Assembly: GCA_960531495.1 (NCBI GenBank)
Contig: OY482860.1
Coordinates: 4,570,123-4,634,122 of the forward strand
Length of the DNA: 64,000 nt
Source: Zeus faber
Lineage: Eukaryota; Chordata; Actinopteri; Zeiformes; Zeidae
Direction of reading: 5' to 3'
Shown: positions 54,071-64,000 of the stretch, in pieces
How the letters are laid out: the number at the start of each line of letters is the position of its first letter
Position numbering within the stretch: position 1 is the stretch's first letter
Translations under genes and position numbers: made by a program
The notes under the pieces: generated by a model
Told to the model about the DNA's origin: nothing
The model's input: the letters and a program-made list of their open reading frames with translations, nothing else
The model's database searches: none

Positions 54071-54479
54071 CTTCAATGTCACGCTGTGGGTGGAATGGTT
54101 TTCAATGCCTTCAATAGTTCAATCAACAGATCCATCACCAGGAGCAGCAGCAGCGGGCCTATTATTTTGAGAAATATGACCAAATGGTGCTAAACTGGTA
54201 GGCTGCTTGTCAGTGATGCTGTGTAAGCAGCCTCCGACATTGTCGTTCAAGCAGAATTCATTTACTGGTGTTGCCGTTTCATCTGCCGATCATTTGGAAT
54301 GAGCGATTCTGTCATACAACTAATGATAGGCTTTTTTTTTGAATTACCAAAACATGACATGACAAAGAAAAATTATGTTCTTGAGTGAAATAGTGTGCTG
54401 ACGATGTTTTTTTTTTTCCCATTAAATGTGTTTAATTAACCACATATTTTTTAGTATAGAAGTATAGAATTTATTATTG

Positions 54480-56160
54480 AAACAAATGTAATAAATTAGA
54501 GTGTAGTCTGTATTTTAAAGTAAATGTGTATTTATAATAATATGATTTATGTTATTCATTTCATTTACAACTTAGCCTTTATTGTGCAATTTCAATTGAT
54601 GTTGTTGAAGTTCACATTGTTATGTCCTCTTTGTATTTAGGTGCAGCATGTTGTCTTAATCTTTAATAAGTACCTTATTGTATTCTTTCTGTTAACAATC
54701 AACTGGAAAATTCAGTAAAATAGATTAATTGTCTATATTGTAATGCATACAACATTCATGGAACATTAAGATTCATTTGGAATTTGACTTATTATGGAAG
54801 GATTTGTCACTACTTAAAACCTTCTCCCTATTAATTTAAGTCTGCAACTTTTGCTGGAGGAAACCACATGTACATGATGTTTCTTTAAAACAACCGTCTA
54901 TCTTTGACTCTTAACCAATCCTTGTCATTGTTATAACTCACCGTGGTGTGTGTTGAAGTAGATGTGTTAATGCACATATCTGTATATACATAATTGCCTA
55001 TTCCATATACATAAGCATATTCCCTCTATCTATTCCATTTTATTTCATTTTATTTTATTGTATTTTATTTTATTCTATCTATTTTTTTTTTTTATTCTAT
55101 AAGTATTCGACTTACTGTATTATGTTTTAGGAGTCAGTTAGTTGGTCTTTTAGAAATAAATTTTTCCTAGGACATTTTGTGTGTTATCACCGGGTGCGTT
55201 GCATTACATTTCACTGCATATATGTATGGAAGTATGTATATGTATGTGACAAATAAACCTCTTGAATCTTGAATCTTGAATCTTGAATGTGGCATCTCAG
55301 TGACATAATTTGATGTTTGGTCTTGTGCAGGGCAATAATGACATATTTAGGGAGGTTTACAAAGGGAAGCAAAGTTATGCAATTTTAGTGGGGGCTTCTT
55401 TCTGTGGATTACATTTCCAATAGGTTACGTTTACATGAAAAAAGAAAAACGTTGGCATATTTCTGTGACTAATTACAATTTCATAGGTTCTGGTTTTCCA
55501 ACGCCTTCCTCGTAGATGAACGCATCATTCATTTTCACAGTCGAGTGGACTCGACTCGATGTGGTCCTGAGTTTCTGTGGATGAATATTTTTTCATGTCT
55601 TTTCACAAATCCAGCTAATTAATGGAGTAATGGAGACCAAAGAAATAAAATATCAATCGAACAGTTCCACAGATATCTACCAGGTCAGAAGGTTCTTAAA
55701 CACACACACACACACATACACACACACCTAGTTTGTAATCTCTAACCACTACAGAGCGATGGACTGTACACACCGTGCACAACGCGAAAGGGGTTCAGAA
55801 CTACAACCTGCACATTTATTATATTATATATATTATATATTGGATGACAATGTCAAGCGTGTTACTCTGAAACTCATCTCGTTCCATTGATTTTCAAACG
55901 TTGGGGTATCGGTGAAACACGAGCGTCCATCTACTGGGGGTCAGATTTAGTTGGTTTTATACTAGGTTCTGCTCCGTACGTGGATGGATGTGGATGACAC
56001 TCCAACCACAAGATGTTTGCAACATCCCGGCTCTCAACCATGTTTGTAGCTTCTGCGGTTGTTCTTTTCCAGACAGTTTTATCCCGAAGAATTCAGAGGA
56101 AAATAAAAAAAAACTGAAAAATTCCATGGCTGCAGGCAGCAGCCCAGGTTAATCACGCAG
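54480..56160. repeat. Unclassified dispersed repeat, copy C (with LINE-like tail inside)
   Basis: Shares ordered blocks with copies A, B and D: TTTACAACTTAGCCTTTATT (54567-54586), GTGCAGCATGTTGTCTTAAT (54641-54660), CAACTGGAAAATTCAGTAAA (54700-54719), TCTATATTGTAATGC (54732-54746), the ATGAAAAAAGAAAAACGTTG block (55435-55454), a TTTTCCAACGCCTTCCTCG block (55495-55513), GGTTCTGCTCCGTACGTGGA (55965-55984) and a GGCTGCAGGCAGCAGCCC end (56129-56146). A CA microsatellite is at 55702-55728. Confidence 0.7.
54960..55290 (+). repeat. LINE 3' tail (L2-like) ending in CTTGAATC repeats
   Basis: CACCGGGTGCGTTGCATTAC, TTTCACTGCATATATGTATG, TATGTGACAAATAAACCTCT, then four CTTGAAT(C) units. Same tail as at 26.4-26.56 kb; embedded in dispersed-repeat copy C at an equivalent but not identical place. 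Confidence 0.65.
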
Positions 56161-56264
56161 TCACGTTAATCACGAATTACAGTTTTCTGAGTTCCGTTGA
56201 AAGGCAGCATCACTTTCTATTGAGCCTGTGGCAGTTTCGCCTACCACCCGCCACCCAATGGGTG

Positions 56265-57810
56265 TTTCAGGGACCTCCTCACAGAGATGCAGACTACGGG
56301 GTTGAGACACACCAGTTTATTGTAGAAAGTTGACCAGTTAGAATAAGTCCAAGAGCAGATAGACCCACGGGGGTGTTAGGGGGCCCAGGTGGTGGCACCT
56401 ACTCCTTTTCCTGAGTTGAGCTGGCCTGTCTCCGGGGTGGGGGGTTTGGCGTGCTCCTGGGAAGTACCTGCAGCTGGAGTCCGTGTGTTGGTTTGGGGGC
56501 GTGGTTGCGGGTTTGGGGCTCGGGTTCAGGGAGGGGGTTGCGGGTCACGGGTTCTTGTCTCGGCCCTATGGTTGGCAGGTTGGTCGCCTGCCCCGTGGCC
56601 GGGGTGGCTGGACTTGTGTGTCCTTCTGCGTCCCGTTGCGGGGGATGGCCCATCCTGCTGGGGCTGGTTAGGCATTCCGTCTGGTCTTGTCAACCAGCGT
56701 CCTAAACCTGGCTGGGTGAGCCTGGCGCGGGGCTCACCATGTAACCTCCTTTGGTGGGGGACGGTCTTCTGTCGTCACACCGGGCTGCCAGGTACTTGTC
56801 CTCTGGCGCCCTCGTGCGTGGGGCGCTCAATGCTGGGGGGTCAGGCTGTGAGTGGGGGTGGCATCTGTTCTGTGGTCCGCATGCGGGGCGGCTGGGGGCT
56901 GACGAGGGGCCTGATGGGGCGGCGGAGCTGCCTGGCATGGCGGAGGTGCATGGCAGACTGCCCTGCACCCGTGGCTGATCTCTGGAGGTTGGCTGCCACC
57001 AGGTATGGGAGATGGGCATGCTAGGGCACGGTCGGGTCCGGGGGGGGGCATCCACGTGGTAGCTCCCCGGCCTGCTATGCCTCTGCATCAATCTGGTCTA
57101 GTTTGCCTATCTCTCCCAGTGCCAAAACTCACCACATTCACCACACAATAGGCCTAGAGCTTGCGGGATGGATGGGGTGCAAGCTATGTGGGTGGGGATT
57201 CAGCAGGCAGCTGCCATCTGGCCTGTCACGCTCCCAGTGTGCTTCTCGTCCTTCCCGAAATTTGAATCCCACTCATATTAGCTTAGAACACATACACTCT
57301 CACACCAATCCTACTCATAACAACACTCCACCAGACCAGTGATCTGTTGTTTATACACCCAAACATGATAAATAGTTCTCCAAAGAGGGGGGTTGGTGGT
57401 GGTATTCTCTAACCAAAAACAGTGCTCTTGTCATCCTCCAGGTCCTCCACAGGACAGAGTAATTTCAGCAGTTATTGATGATTTAAGAATTAATAAAGAG
57501 TTGCATTGCAGGTTCAGAACATGAACTCCACTTGCAGACTAACTCTGTCCTAGATGCAATGGCATAAAAATACTCTTTGTTGTATGCCCAGCATGCTGAC
57601 AGCACAGGTTAAAAAAAATAAAAGAATAAGCCCAAGAGCAGATAGACATGTGTCATGACAGGGGCTCCTTTTCTAAGTGTGTGTGGGGATGGGGGTTTTA
57701 CCTGTTGCTTGTTTACCAACCAACGAGCAACAGGTAAGCAGCCACTCTGATCCCAATTACCTATATCCAGGTTAGGTGTGGCTGCTCAAACCACACCATC
57801 CCCACACCAC
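56265..57810. repeat. Interspersed element with GC-rich core (long copy)
   Basis: The left part (56265-56366) and right part (57623-57810) match, respectively, the two halves of the short insert at 58.93-59.20 kb. In between lies 1.26 kb of GC-rich sequence, bounded by GAATAAG(T/C)CCAAGAGCAGAT at 56341 and 57623. The right part has nested inverted repeats: GTGTGGGGATGG / CCATCCCCACAC (57682-57693, 57797-57808) around TTACCTGTTGCT / AGCAACAGGTAA (57698-57709, 57726-57737). GC-rich frames (for example 56389-57024 forward, 211 codons) are open by composition; no domain recognised. Confidence 0.6.
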
Positions 57811-58570
57811 AGAGCCAAATTATAATTTTACGAGTTCCCATGGAAAGCAGCATCAGTTCAAACAAATTTTCAGAGTTCCCATGGAACATAGAATTACTTT
57901 CGACCAACATAAGTTAAAATTTTCCAAGTTCCCATGGAGCACAACATTGGTTCCCTCTTGTCTCGACCCGAGATAGATCTTGCGCAAAGCAACCTATACA
58001 CACCAATGAAGTCTAGACTGCAGTGTACCGTGCACCTCACCCCATACTAAAGCCCCCCCAGAGCCAACAAAAAACTGACTGGTGGCATGAATAACATTGA
58101 TCATCTTATCACAATGACACCTGTCAAGGGGTGGGATATATGAGGCAGCAAGTGAACAGTCTGTTCCTAAAGTTTATGTGTTGAAAGCTGAAAAAATGGA
58201 CAAGCATAAGAATCTGAGTGACTTTGAAAAGGGTCTTGTGGGGTGTTCCCAGTATGCAGTGGTTAGTACCTATCAAAAGTGGTCTAAGGAAGGACAATCG
58301 GCGAATGGATGACAGGATCATGAGTGGCCAAGGCTTCATGATGCATGTGGGGAGTCTAGCCCGTCTGGTCTGATCACACAGAATAGCTACTGTAGCACAA
58401 ATTCTTGAAAAAGTTAATGCTGCTATGATAGAAAGGTGTCAGAACACACAGTGCATCACAGCTTGCTGTGCATGGGGCTGTGTAGCCACAGACCAGTCAG
58501 AGTCCCCATGCTGACCCCTGTCCACCACCAAAAGCACCTAAAATGAGCAAGTGAGTGTCAGAACTGGACC

Positions 58571-58813
58571 ATGGAGCAATGGAAGAAGGTGGCCTGGTCT
58601 GATGAATCATGTTTTATTTTACATCATGTGGATGGGTGTGTGTGTCGTTTACCTGGGAAAGAAACGGCATCAGGATGCACTATGGGAAGAAGTCAAGGTG
58701 GCAGAGGCAGTGTGATACTCTGGGCAATGTTCTGCTGGGAAACCTTGAGTCCTGGCATTCATGTGGATGTTACTTTGACATTTACCACCTGCTTAAACAT
58801 TGTTGCAGACTAA
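58571..58813 (+). pseudogene. Tc1-like transposase central fragment
   Basis: An 80-codon frame containing VAWSDESCFILHHVDGCVCR, LPGKETASGCTMGRSQGGRG and SVILWAMFCWETLSPGIHVD. The WSDES Asp is the first catalytic residue of the DDE triad, and G-GSVMLW-like text follows as in Tc1 transposases. Upstream helix-turn-helix parts are in other frames. Confidence 0.8.
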
Positions 58814-58932
58814 GTATACCCCTTCATGGCAACAGTATTCCCTGATGGCAGTGGCCTCTTTCAGAAGGATAATATAGCAGGACAATTTTTGCCACACTCT
58901 TCCACCTATAGAACACCACCCAAATGCTGTTT

Positions 58933-59200
58933 TCAGGGACCTGCGGCACAGAGACTCAGGCGACAGGGTTTCAGACACAGTTCATTGTAGAGAGTAGACT
59001 AGATGGAATTAGCCCTGGGGCAGATGGACACGTGCCATGACAAGGACTCCTCTCTTAAGTGTGTGTGGGCATGGGGGTTTTACCTGTTACTCGTTAGGCC
59101 AATTAACGTGCAACAGGTTTGCAGCCACACTGATCCTGGTCCCCAGTTACCTAGACCCAGGTCAGATGTGGCTGTTCAAGCCACACCATCCCCACACCGC
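58933..59200. repeat. Hairpin-bearing interspersed repeat (short copy) inside Tc1 relic
   Basis: This interrupts the transposase between the FQKDN-like block and NDKEFKVL. It matches 56265-56366 plus 57623-57810. The inner inverted repeat persists with two mismatches (CCTGTTACTCGTTA at 59084-59097 / TAACGTGCAACAGG near 59105-59118), and the outer CCATCCCCACACC end is retained. Confidence 0.7.
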
Positions 59201-59371
59201 AATGACAAAGAGTTCAAGGTGTTGACTTGGCCTCCAAATTCTTCAGATCTCAATCCGATCGAGCATCCGTGGGATGTGCTGGAACAACAAGCTCGATCCA
59301 TGGCGACCCCACCTTGCAACTTACAGAACTTAAATGAGCTGTTGCTAACGTCTTGGTGCCAGATACCATAG
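59003..59371 (+). pseudogene. Tc1-like transposase C-terminal fragment (hybrid frame)
   Basis: The first 65 codons are from the hairpin insert. From about 59199 it is transposase: NDKEFKVLTWPPNSSDLNPI, EHPWDVLEQQARSMATPPCN and LNELLLTSWCQIP. SSDLNPIEHPWDVL carries the third catalytic acidic residue region (usual [14 protein letters not shown]). Confidence 0.8.
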
Positions 59372-59496
59372 GACACCTTCAGAGGGCTTGTGAAGTCCAT
59401 GCCTCGATGGGTCAGAGCTGTTTTGGCGGCGAGAGCAGGACATACACAAAATTAATCAGATGATTTAAATGTTGTGGCTTATCGGTGTATATAACA

Positions 59497-59965
59497 AGTG
59501 ATAGATGAGGATGTCACAAAGCACCCTGCTTCACCACCCCGGATGGCTCCACCACCGCAGCCTGCCCCACTCCACCACCGATGTGGATCAAACTTGGACC
59601 ACAAATTGTCTGAACTGCCCTGAATCCAATGACACTCCATTCATGTCCATGGGTTTCGGCGGTTGCTGTGCGCCAGTCACTTTCAGCCTGAAAAATTTCA
59701 AGGAGAAAAAATAATAAAAATATGAACAAAACCAATAAAATACAAAGCACTTTGAATGGCCGCTGGGTTTAATATGTGTTGTAAAAATAACTCTGAGCTT
59801 TAATAGGTAAAGACCTGAAGCTTGGTCCCAAAGAGTGTCAAAGTCAGGATTTAAAAGATTTATTGGAGGAATTATCATGCATTTGCCCCGTCTTTTCTTC
59901 AAAAATATCAGAAAAAGGAAGCAGACGGAATAGGTAAGAAACATTGGTTGTTTACTACCTATTCT
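59497..59965. other. Non-coding, nothing recognised
   Basis: Frames in this interval show no known motif. A near-palindromic GCCCCACTCCACCACCGATG block and AATAAAA runs were noted only. Confidence 0.4.
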
Positions 59966-60022
59966 GAAGAAGAAGAAGAAGAGGAAGAGGAAGAAGAAGA
60001 AGAAGAAGAAGAAGAAGAAGAA

Positions 60023-60067
<45 letters not shown>
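59966..60067. repeat. (GAA)n microsatellite, about 100 bp
   Basis: A nearly pure GAA run with a few GAG interruptions; a homopurine strand of about 100 bp that could form triplex DNA. Confidence 0.97.
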
Positions 60068-60228
60068 TGCATTAATTCTAATGATGATAATAATAAGAAT
60101 AGAATTTGAGACACTACACAGCGATTATGACAAATAAAAATATTCTAAATCATTATAAAGAGTATATACTTAACTTAAATAGATACTTAACCATACTCCA
60201 CCATCCAGTGAGTAGCATATAATTATTG

Positions 60229-60957
60229 TTATGTCGTGACCAAAAAAGGTCTAGACCTGGGCTAGTGAGAAGTCTGGATCTCTGGATGACGTTTCTATCT
60301 ATTCTGGCCTCAAAAATCTTTGAAGAAAAAACACTGCAACCAGACAAATGCGAAAAAGTTTATTCTGTATCCGAGCGTCAAGTACAGTAATAAACATTGA
60401 GAGGAACTCCAGAGTCCAACTAACAAACGGATCCCTTGGACTTCCTGGGTATATAAATATCCACAAAGTGCTCTCCTCCCATTGCATGTCTGGCACCATT
60501 CTAAAGTTTTCAAAGAACCAATCCCAGTCTTTGTTGTGTGTGGACCTGTCACATTTCATAGCCCTGTTAACAGAGAGCCTCTCCCCCTGAGGGTGGTTCC
60601 TAAAAACCAATCACATTCCCAGTGGAAGGTGAGCCAACCACATCACCGGCACTATGCATCCTCCCCTTTCCTGGAAGAGGGCCCTCTCTATGATTCCTAG
60701 AGCTCCCATGCCATATATGGGTGTATGGCCTTGGCCTGTTCCAGACAGCTTCTGCTCCTCGAAATGAGCTGTCTCCACAATTCTTGGAAACCCTGCACCG
60801 TATATGGGTATGCTTCCGTTTCTCACTGGTGTTCCGACCAGGCATGTCCCTGGCCATGTCTCTGCAGGAGACCAAGCCCCTCTAATCTTTTATGACTCCC
60901 TTATCTCTTGGGTTCTTTCAAATACATTATTTATAAAAGGATTTTAATACATACAGT
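60229..60957 (-). repeat. Probable solo LTR (reverse orientation)
   Basis: On the reverse strand there is a TATA box (GGATATTTATATACCC, about 60448-60463) followed 100 bp later by AATAAACTTTTTCG (about 60348-60362). The distal end reads GGTCACGACATAACA (…CA). Forward frames around 60299-60610 show no viral protein. U3-R-U5 spacing fits an LTR; a target duplication was not found, so limits are approximate. Confidence 0.45.
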
Positions 60958-61300
60958 GGTTCAGTGGTACCTTGATTTACGAGTGCACTAACATATGAGT
61001 TTTCCGAGCTAAGAGGCGTCGTTCCGTCTATTTTTTGTATTGATTTGGGAGCAAAAATGTGAGTTACAAGGAGCGAGCTTCAGATCTACGCCACTAGTTG
61101 GCGTGGCGAGCGAATCCGGCCAGCATCCCACGTCTCACTCGTTCACTTCATGTGGTTACCTGACCGTGGAACCATCTCTTTTGTGTTTTGTGCTCGCGTT
61201 TTGTGCTTTATGTGCAGTTATTTTGCCTTTTTATTTCTAACCATGGGTCCTTAGAAAGATAGTGCGGAGAAGAAGAAGCGGTTGATGTTGATTGAATTAA

Positions 61301-61899
61301 TGTTAATGCCCACGGCTTCCTAGCACCACTAGAGGCCGCTCTTGACCCATCCGCGGCCTCTCCCTTAGGCCAATTTCACACACCTGGGATCAATTACCTT
61401 CATAACCCACACTATTTATTCTCCAGCTTCCCAGTCACTCATTGCAAGACCCTCAACTAGCTTACCCAAGTTGTACTGCTACACTCCTAGCTCCTAGCTC
61501 CTAGCTCCTAGCTCCTGGCTCCTGGCTCCTAGTTCCTAGTCCTAGCGCTTGTTAGAAGTTCCTAGTTTATGTCTCCTTGTTTCATCTTCCCCTAACCTGC
61601 TTGTCTCCTCTCGTCGACCAAGTCTGTCCCTCCCTCTCCATCCAGCCCGGTTAACCTGCTTGTCTCCTCTCATCAACCAAGTCTGTCCGTCCCCCTCCAT
61701 CCAGCCTGGTTCCCCGTCTCTCCACCCAGATCCTGGACCCCTCCTTCCCGGTTGTCATCATCCCTGCTCTGCCCTGCTCCATCCTTACCTGACCAGGTCC
61801 CCCCGGCCATCTCCACCGTGTGGTCTAATAAACATCCTTTGTGAGCCTCCTGTCTCTCTAGGTCGTGTGTTTGGGTCCCTCCTAGCTCCGGTCGTAACA
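61301..61899 (+). repeat. Gypsy-type solo LTR with 5-bp target duplication
   Basis: Begins TGTTAATGCCCACGG and ends CTCCGGTCGTAACA; the ends form TGTTA...TAACA inverted repeats. It is flanked by ATTAA at 61296-61300 and 61900-61904. Inside it has a TATA-like ACTATTTATTCTCC (about 61407), AATAAACATCC (61827) and a CTCCTAG minisatellite (61487-61541). Clean ends with matching target duplication show a solo LTR left by LTR-LTR recombination. Confidence 0.92.
61487..61545. repeat. CTCCTAG minisatellite inside the solo LTR
   Basis: Units CTCCTAG / CTCCTGG, about eight copies. Confidence 0.93.
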
Positions 61900-62434
61900 A
61901 TTAAAGCATGAAATCATAGAAAAACATTCGCGAGGATTGTGTGTGATGGAATTGGCTAATTTTTTCAAGTTAAGCGAAAGTGAAGTGAAAAAAATAAAAT
62001 AAATTAATTGTAGCAATTAAGTTCAGCAATAAAGTGTAGCAACAAACGAAAGTGACCAAAGAAGCACGAATCGAAACAAACTCCTCCAACCTCCTCCGCC
62101 TATTTCCTCCACCCTCCACCTCCGCCAGCATCTTCCATTAGTCCAAGTCGTCTGATCTCCAAGGTAAATACACTTTATAAAACTAGTTTATTTCTTTACA
62201 TTCTCTTTTATTATGTTTTATTGTGTTTTTAATACAATATTTGTTATTTATAAATACATTTTTCTTATTTAAAAAAACGTAACAAAAAAAAAATTGGGTG
62301 GTTATTTTGGGGCTGGAACGGATTAATGGCATTTCAATAAATTTCAATGGGGAAATTTTGATTTGCTATACGAGCAGATTGAATTACGAACTCTGTAACG
62401 GAACGAATTAAACTCGTAAGTCAAAGTACCACTG

Positions 62435-64000
62435 TACTTTGAATATTAGCGGTTTAGTATAACATGTAATCATTTTCTTGTCATGTGGGGGTTAATAATT
62501 AACAGTTACTCACTGGATTGACACTCTCTACTACCTGTACTTGCTTACTTCAGCAAAACTGCCATTTGCGTAAAAGTTGTATCTTCTCTTATCTTGACTG
62601 TCACAGCGTAAATCAGGCCGGGTAAGGGTATCAATGTGATCTCTGAAGGATCTACTTTTTCGTGATCCTCTTGAGGAGAAAGAACATCTGTCCAAGTTTT
62701 GGCCACTGAAATATCTCTCATTGTTTCATCCTTAGCTGGTTTCTAATTATTTCACTGCCGACAGTATGAAGTCATCGCCCCTCTGGAATAATTTTCATGT
62801 TATGGAGAGAGCCGGGTGCTCTTAGCTGAGAAAGTGAGGATAAATAATGATTTTTTTTACTCCTGTCATTATCCTGCTGGAAACTGTCCATCATTACTCG
62901 CTTCTGCAGAGATCTGAATGAGCATCTATGAGATTTGATAACGTTCCAGACACTGTAGATCAGTTAATGCCTTCGTGTGTGTGGCCTCTCATGAGGCCGT
63001 CAATTGGGTATGTTTGGGGATTTATTTTTATTTCACATTTGAAGCTGTGTGGTTAAATGTGAAAATCCACATCCTATAACATGCAACCATGCAGTTTTCC
63101 CATGTGATTTCTTTCTAAGGTATGAACAAAATAACTGTAAGGCTTGCATTGCATTGACCATGATGTTTCCTGATGCCCTCCACATCGATTAATTATTTGT
63201 CCTCTTTTTTGTTTTGAGTATTATAATTTTTTATAAATGTTGCTTTTATTTTAATGTCATTCAATTTTCAATTATACGTTAAAGATCATATAAATAAGCA
63301 AAGAAGACTGAAAGCTTGGAAATAAAAAATCCCAAAACATGATTGAAGTGCAATTAAAAAGAATGGATTCAAACCTGTACCCACTTTGCTCGATAGGACT
63401 CAAACCCAAAGTGAAACTCAGCAGGACTACTACTACACACTCAGGAATAACAATATAAAAACAAACTAAAAATTAAAGTTGCTTTTTACATCTAAAATTT
63501 TCCTCCCTTTCCTCCCACTTTCCTTTTGACTTATGTCATTGTCATTTTAAAACAGACTCATTATTGACAGAAAAGTAGTTGGCGATTGATTGGCTGATTG
63601 ATTACTGATTGATTTTAGAGAGTTAGTTACGTGGTTCCAAATGAAAGAAACCTAGTTGTGTTGTGTAGTATGCAATAAGAGATCCTACAGTGGAACCACT
63701 GCCGATATGTGACCCACCGCAGACAAACCCGCATTGTTGCGAATTTCTAAAATTGCCAGGAGCAGCCAAATAAGTTGAAAAAACCTTTCTAGAAGGAAAA
63801 TTAGATTTGTAGACGTGTTCCTTTGTTGATTATTTTTTATCTCTCAACATATTTTCAAAACCAAGTTTGATTTATAAATAATAGAAAAATGTTAAACCGT
63901 GGAGTGAAATATTCCTGTTAGATTACATGGGGAAACACAGTTCACTTACCGAGATGCTGAAGCGCTGAACAATGCCGATACATTGTTTCCTTTATAGTGA
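62435..64000. other. Non-coding right flank
   Basis: No transposon or gene recognised. 62740-63000 has balanced composition and homeodomain-like TAAT sites (AATAATGATT, CATTACTCG). The rest is AT-rich. Confidence 0.4.

Larger units (their letters stand above)
58070..59496 (+). mobile_element. Tc1-like transposon relic with inserted hairpin repeat
   Basis: Starts ACTGACTGGTGGCATGAATA and runs through GATCATCTTATCACAATGAC, a transposase region, and ends GTTGTGGCTTATCGGTGTAT near 59496. The transposase is readable in pieces: EQWKKVAWSDESCFILHHVD (58571; first Asp), then an insert at 58933-59200, then NDKEFKVLTWPPNSSDLNPI followed by EHPWDVLEQQARSMATPP (third acidic block). The insert and frame changes make it dead. 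Same family as 1-665. Confidence 0.85.
60954..62434 (+). mobile_element. Non-autonomous Tigger derivative
   Basis: Ends CAGTGGTACCTTGATTTACG (60962; a second CAGTGG at 60954 follows TA) and ...CGTAAGTCAAAGTACCACTG (62434) followed by TA. It shares its first 340 bp and last 470 bp with the Tigger at 19.59 kb. Only about 17 transposase codons remain after ATG (61243), with TAG at codon 4; the rest is deleted. A 599-bp solo LTR has inserted in it (61301-61899). Confidence 0.88.

Noticed and set aside
56389-57024. 211-codon GC-rich forward frame as a gene
   Set aside because: Several frames on both strands are open at once here, the composition is strongly Gly/Trp/Leu/Pro biased, no domain or splice context is visible, and the region lies inside an interspersed repeat.

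Overview
The window looks like an intergenic-to-genic stretch of a ray-finned (teleost) fish chromosome. The reasons are one intact vertebrate G-protein-coupled receptor gene split by a GT-AG intron, many transposon families typical of fish (Tc1 and Tigger DNA transposons, Gypsy of the Gmr1 type, DIRS, L1-like and other LINEs, class I endogenous retrovirus), short microsatellites, and a fragment of the fish-specific FISNA/NACHT (NLRC3-like) family. There is no bacterial-style operon, ribosome binding site, CRISPR array or recognisable tRNA/rRNA gene.

Layout. 1-665: reverse-strand Tc1-like relic cut by the window edge. 846-1128: diverged 139-bp tandem duplication. 1129-8659: reverse-strand class I endogenous retrovirus with LTR, purine-rich leader (as read on its own strand), gag, protease, RT, RNase H and integrase remnants, no visible env, and a truncated 3' LTR. 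9231-10817: perfect 22-bp palindrome, then a nearly intact Tc1 transposon whose transposase has one nonsense codon. 11070-12480: hAT-type transposase relic, then a FISNA-domain fragment. 13490-13700: 42-bp minisatellite. 14760-17911: reverse-strand Gypsy element with integrase upstream of RT/RNase H (Gmr1 order). 19586-22016: Tigger (pogo) transposon with TA target duplication. 22440-22970: higher-order minisatellite. 24680-27000: first large copy of an unclassified dispersed repeat that recurs at 30240-31080, 41020-41280 and 54480-56160. 31080-34030: degenerate LINE. 34040-35580: DIRS-like relic. 35590-40440: reverse-strand L1-like LINE interrupted by a precisely delimited second LINE (36382-37877). 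43320-46570: another near-full-length but broken LINE.

49654-52511 (reverse strand) is the only gene that appears functional: a two-exon prokineticin receptor (prokr1-like, 379 aa). Its intron interrupts the Arg codon of the DRY motif, as in other vertebrate PROKR genes. A putative upstream promoter/5' exon zone lies at about 53.68-54.0 kb. Downstream (in + coordinates) are a GC-rich island (56.35-57.62 kb), a second Tc1-like relic containing an inserted hairpin repeat, a GAA microsatellite, a probable solo LTR, and a second, internally deleted Tigger copy that hosts a clean Gypsy-type solo LTR with a 5-bp target duplication.

Apart from prokr1, essentially everything recognisable is a transposable element or tandem repeat, mostly inactivated by nonsense codons, frameshifts and internal deletions. 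The nesting gives a relative history: L1-like element before the inserted RT element; Tigger derivative before the solo LTR; Tc1 relic before the hairpin repeat. No previously unknown gene system stands out. The most informative observations are the Gmr1-type domain order with an RT-core deletion, the exact nested LINE insertion that creates a chimeric 521-codon frame, the rearranged Tc1 end beside a perfect palindrome, and an unclassified dispersed repeat.
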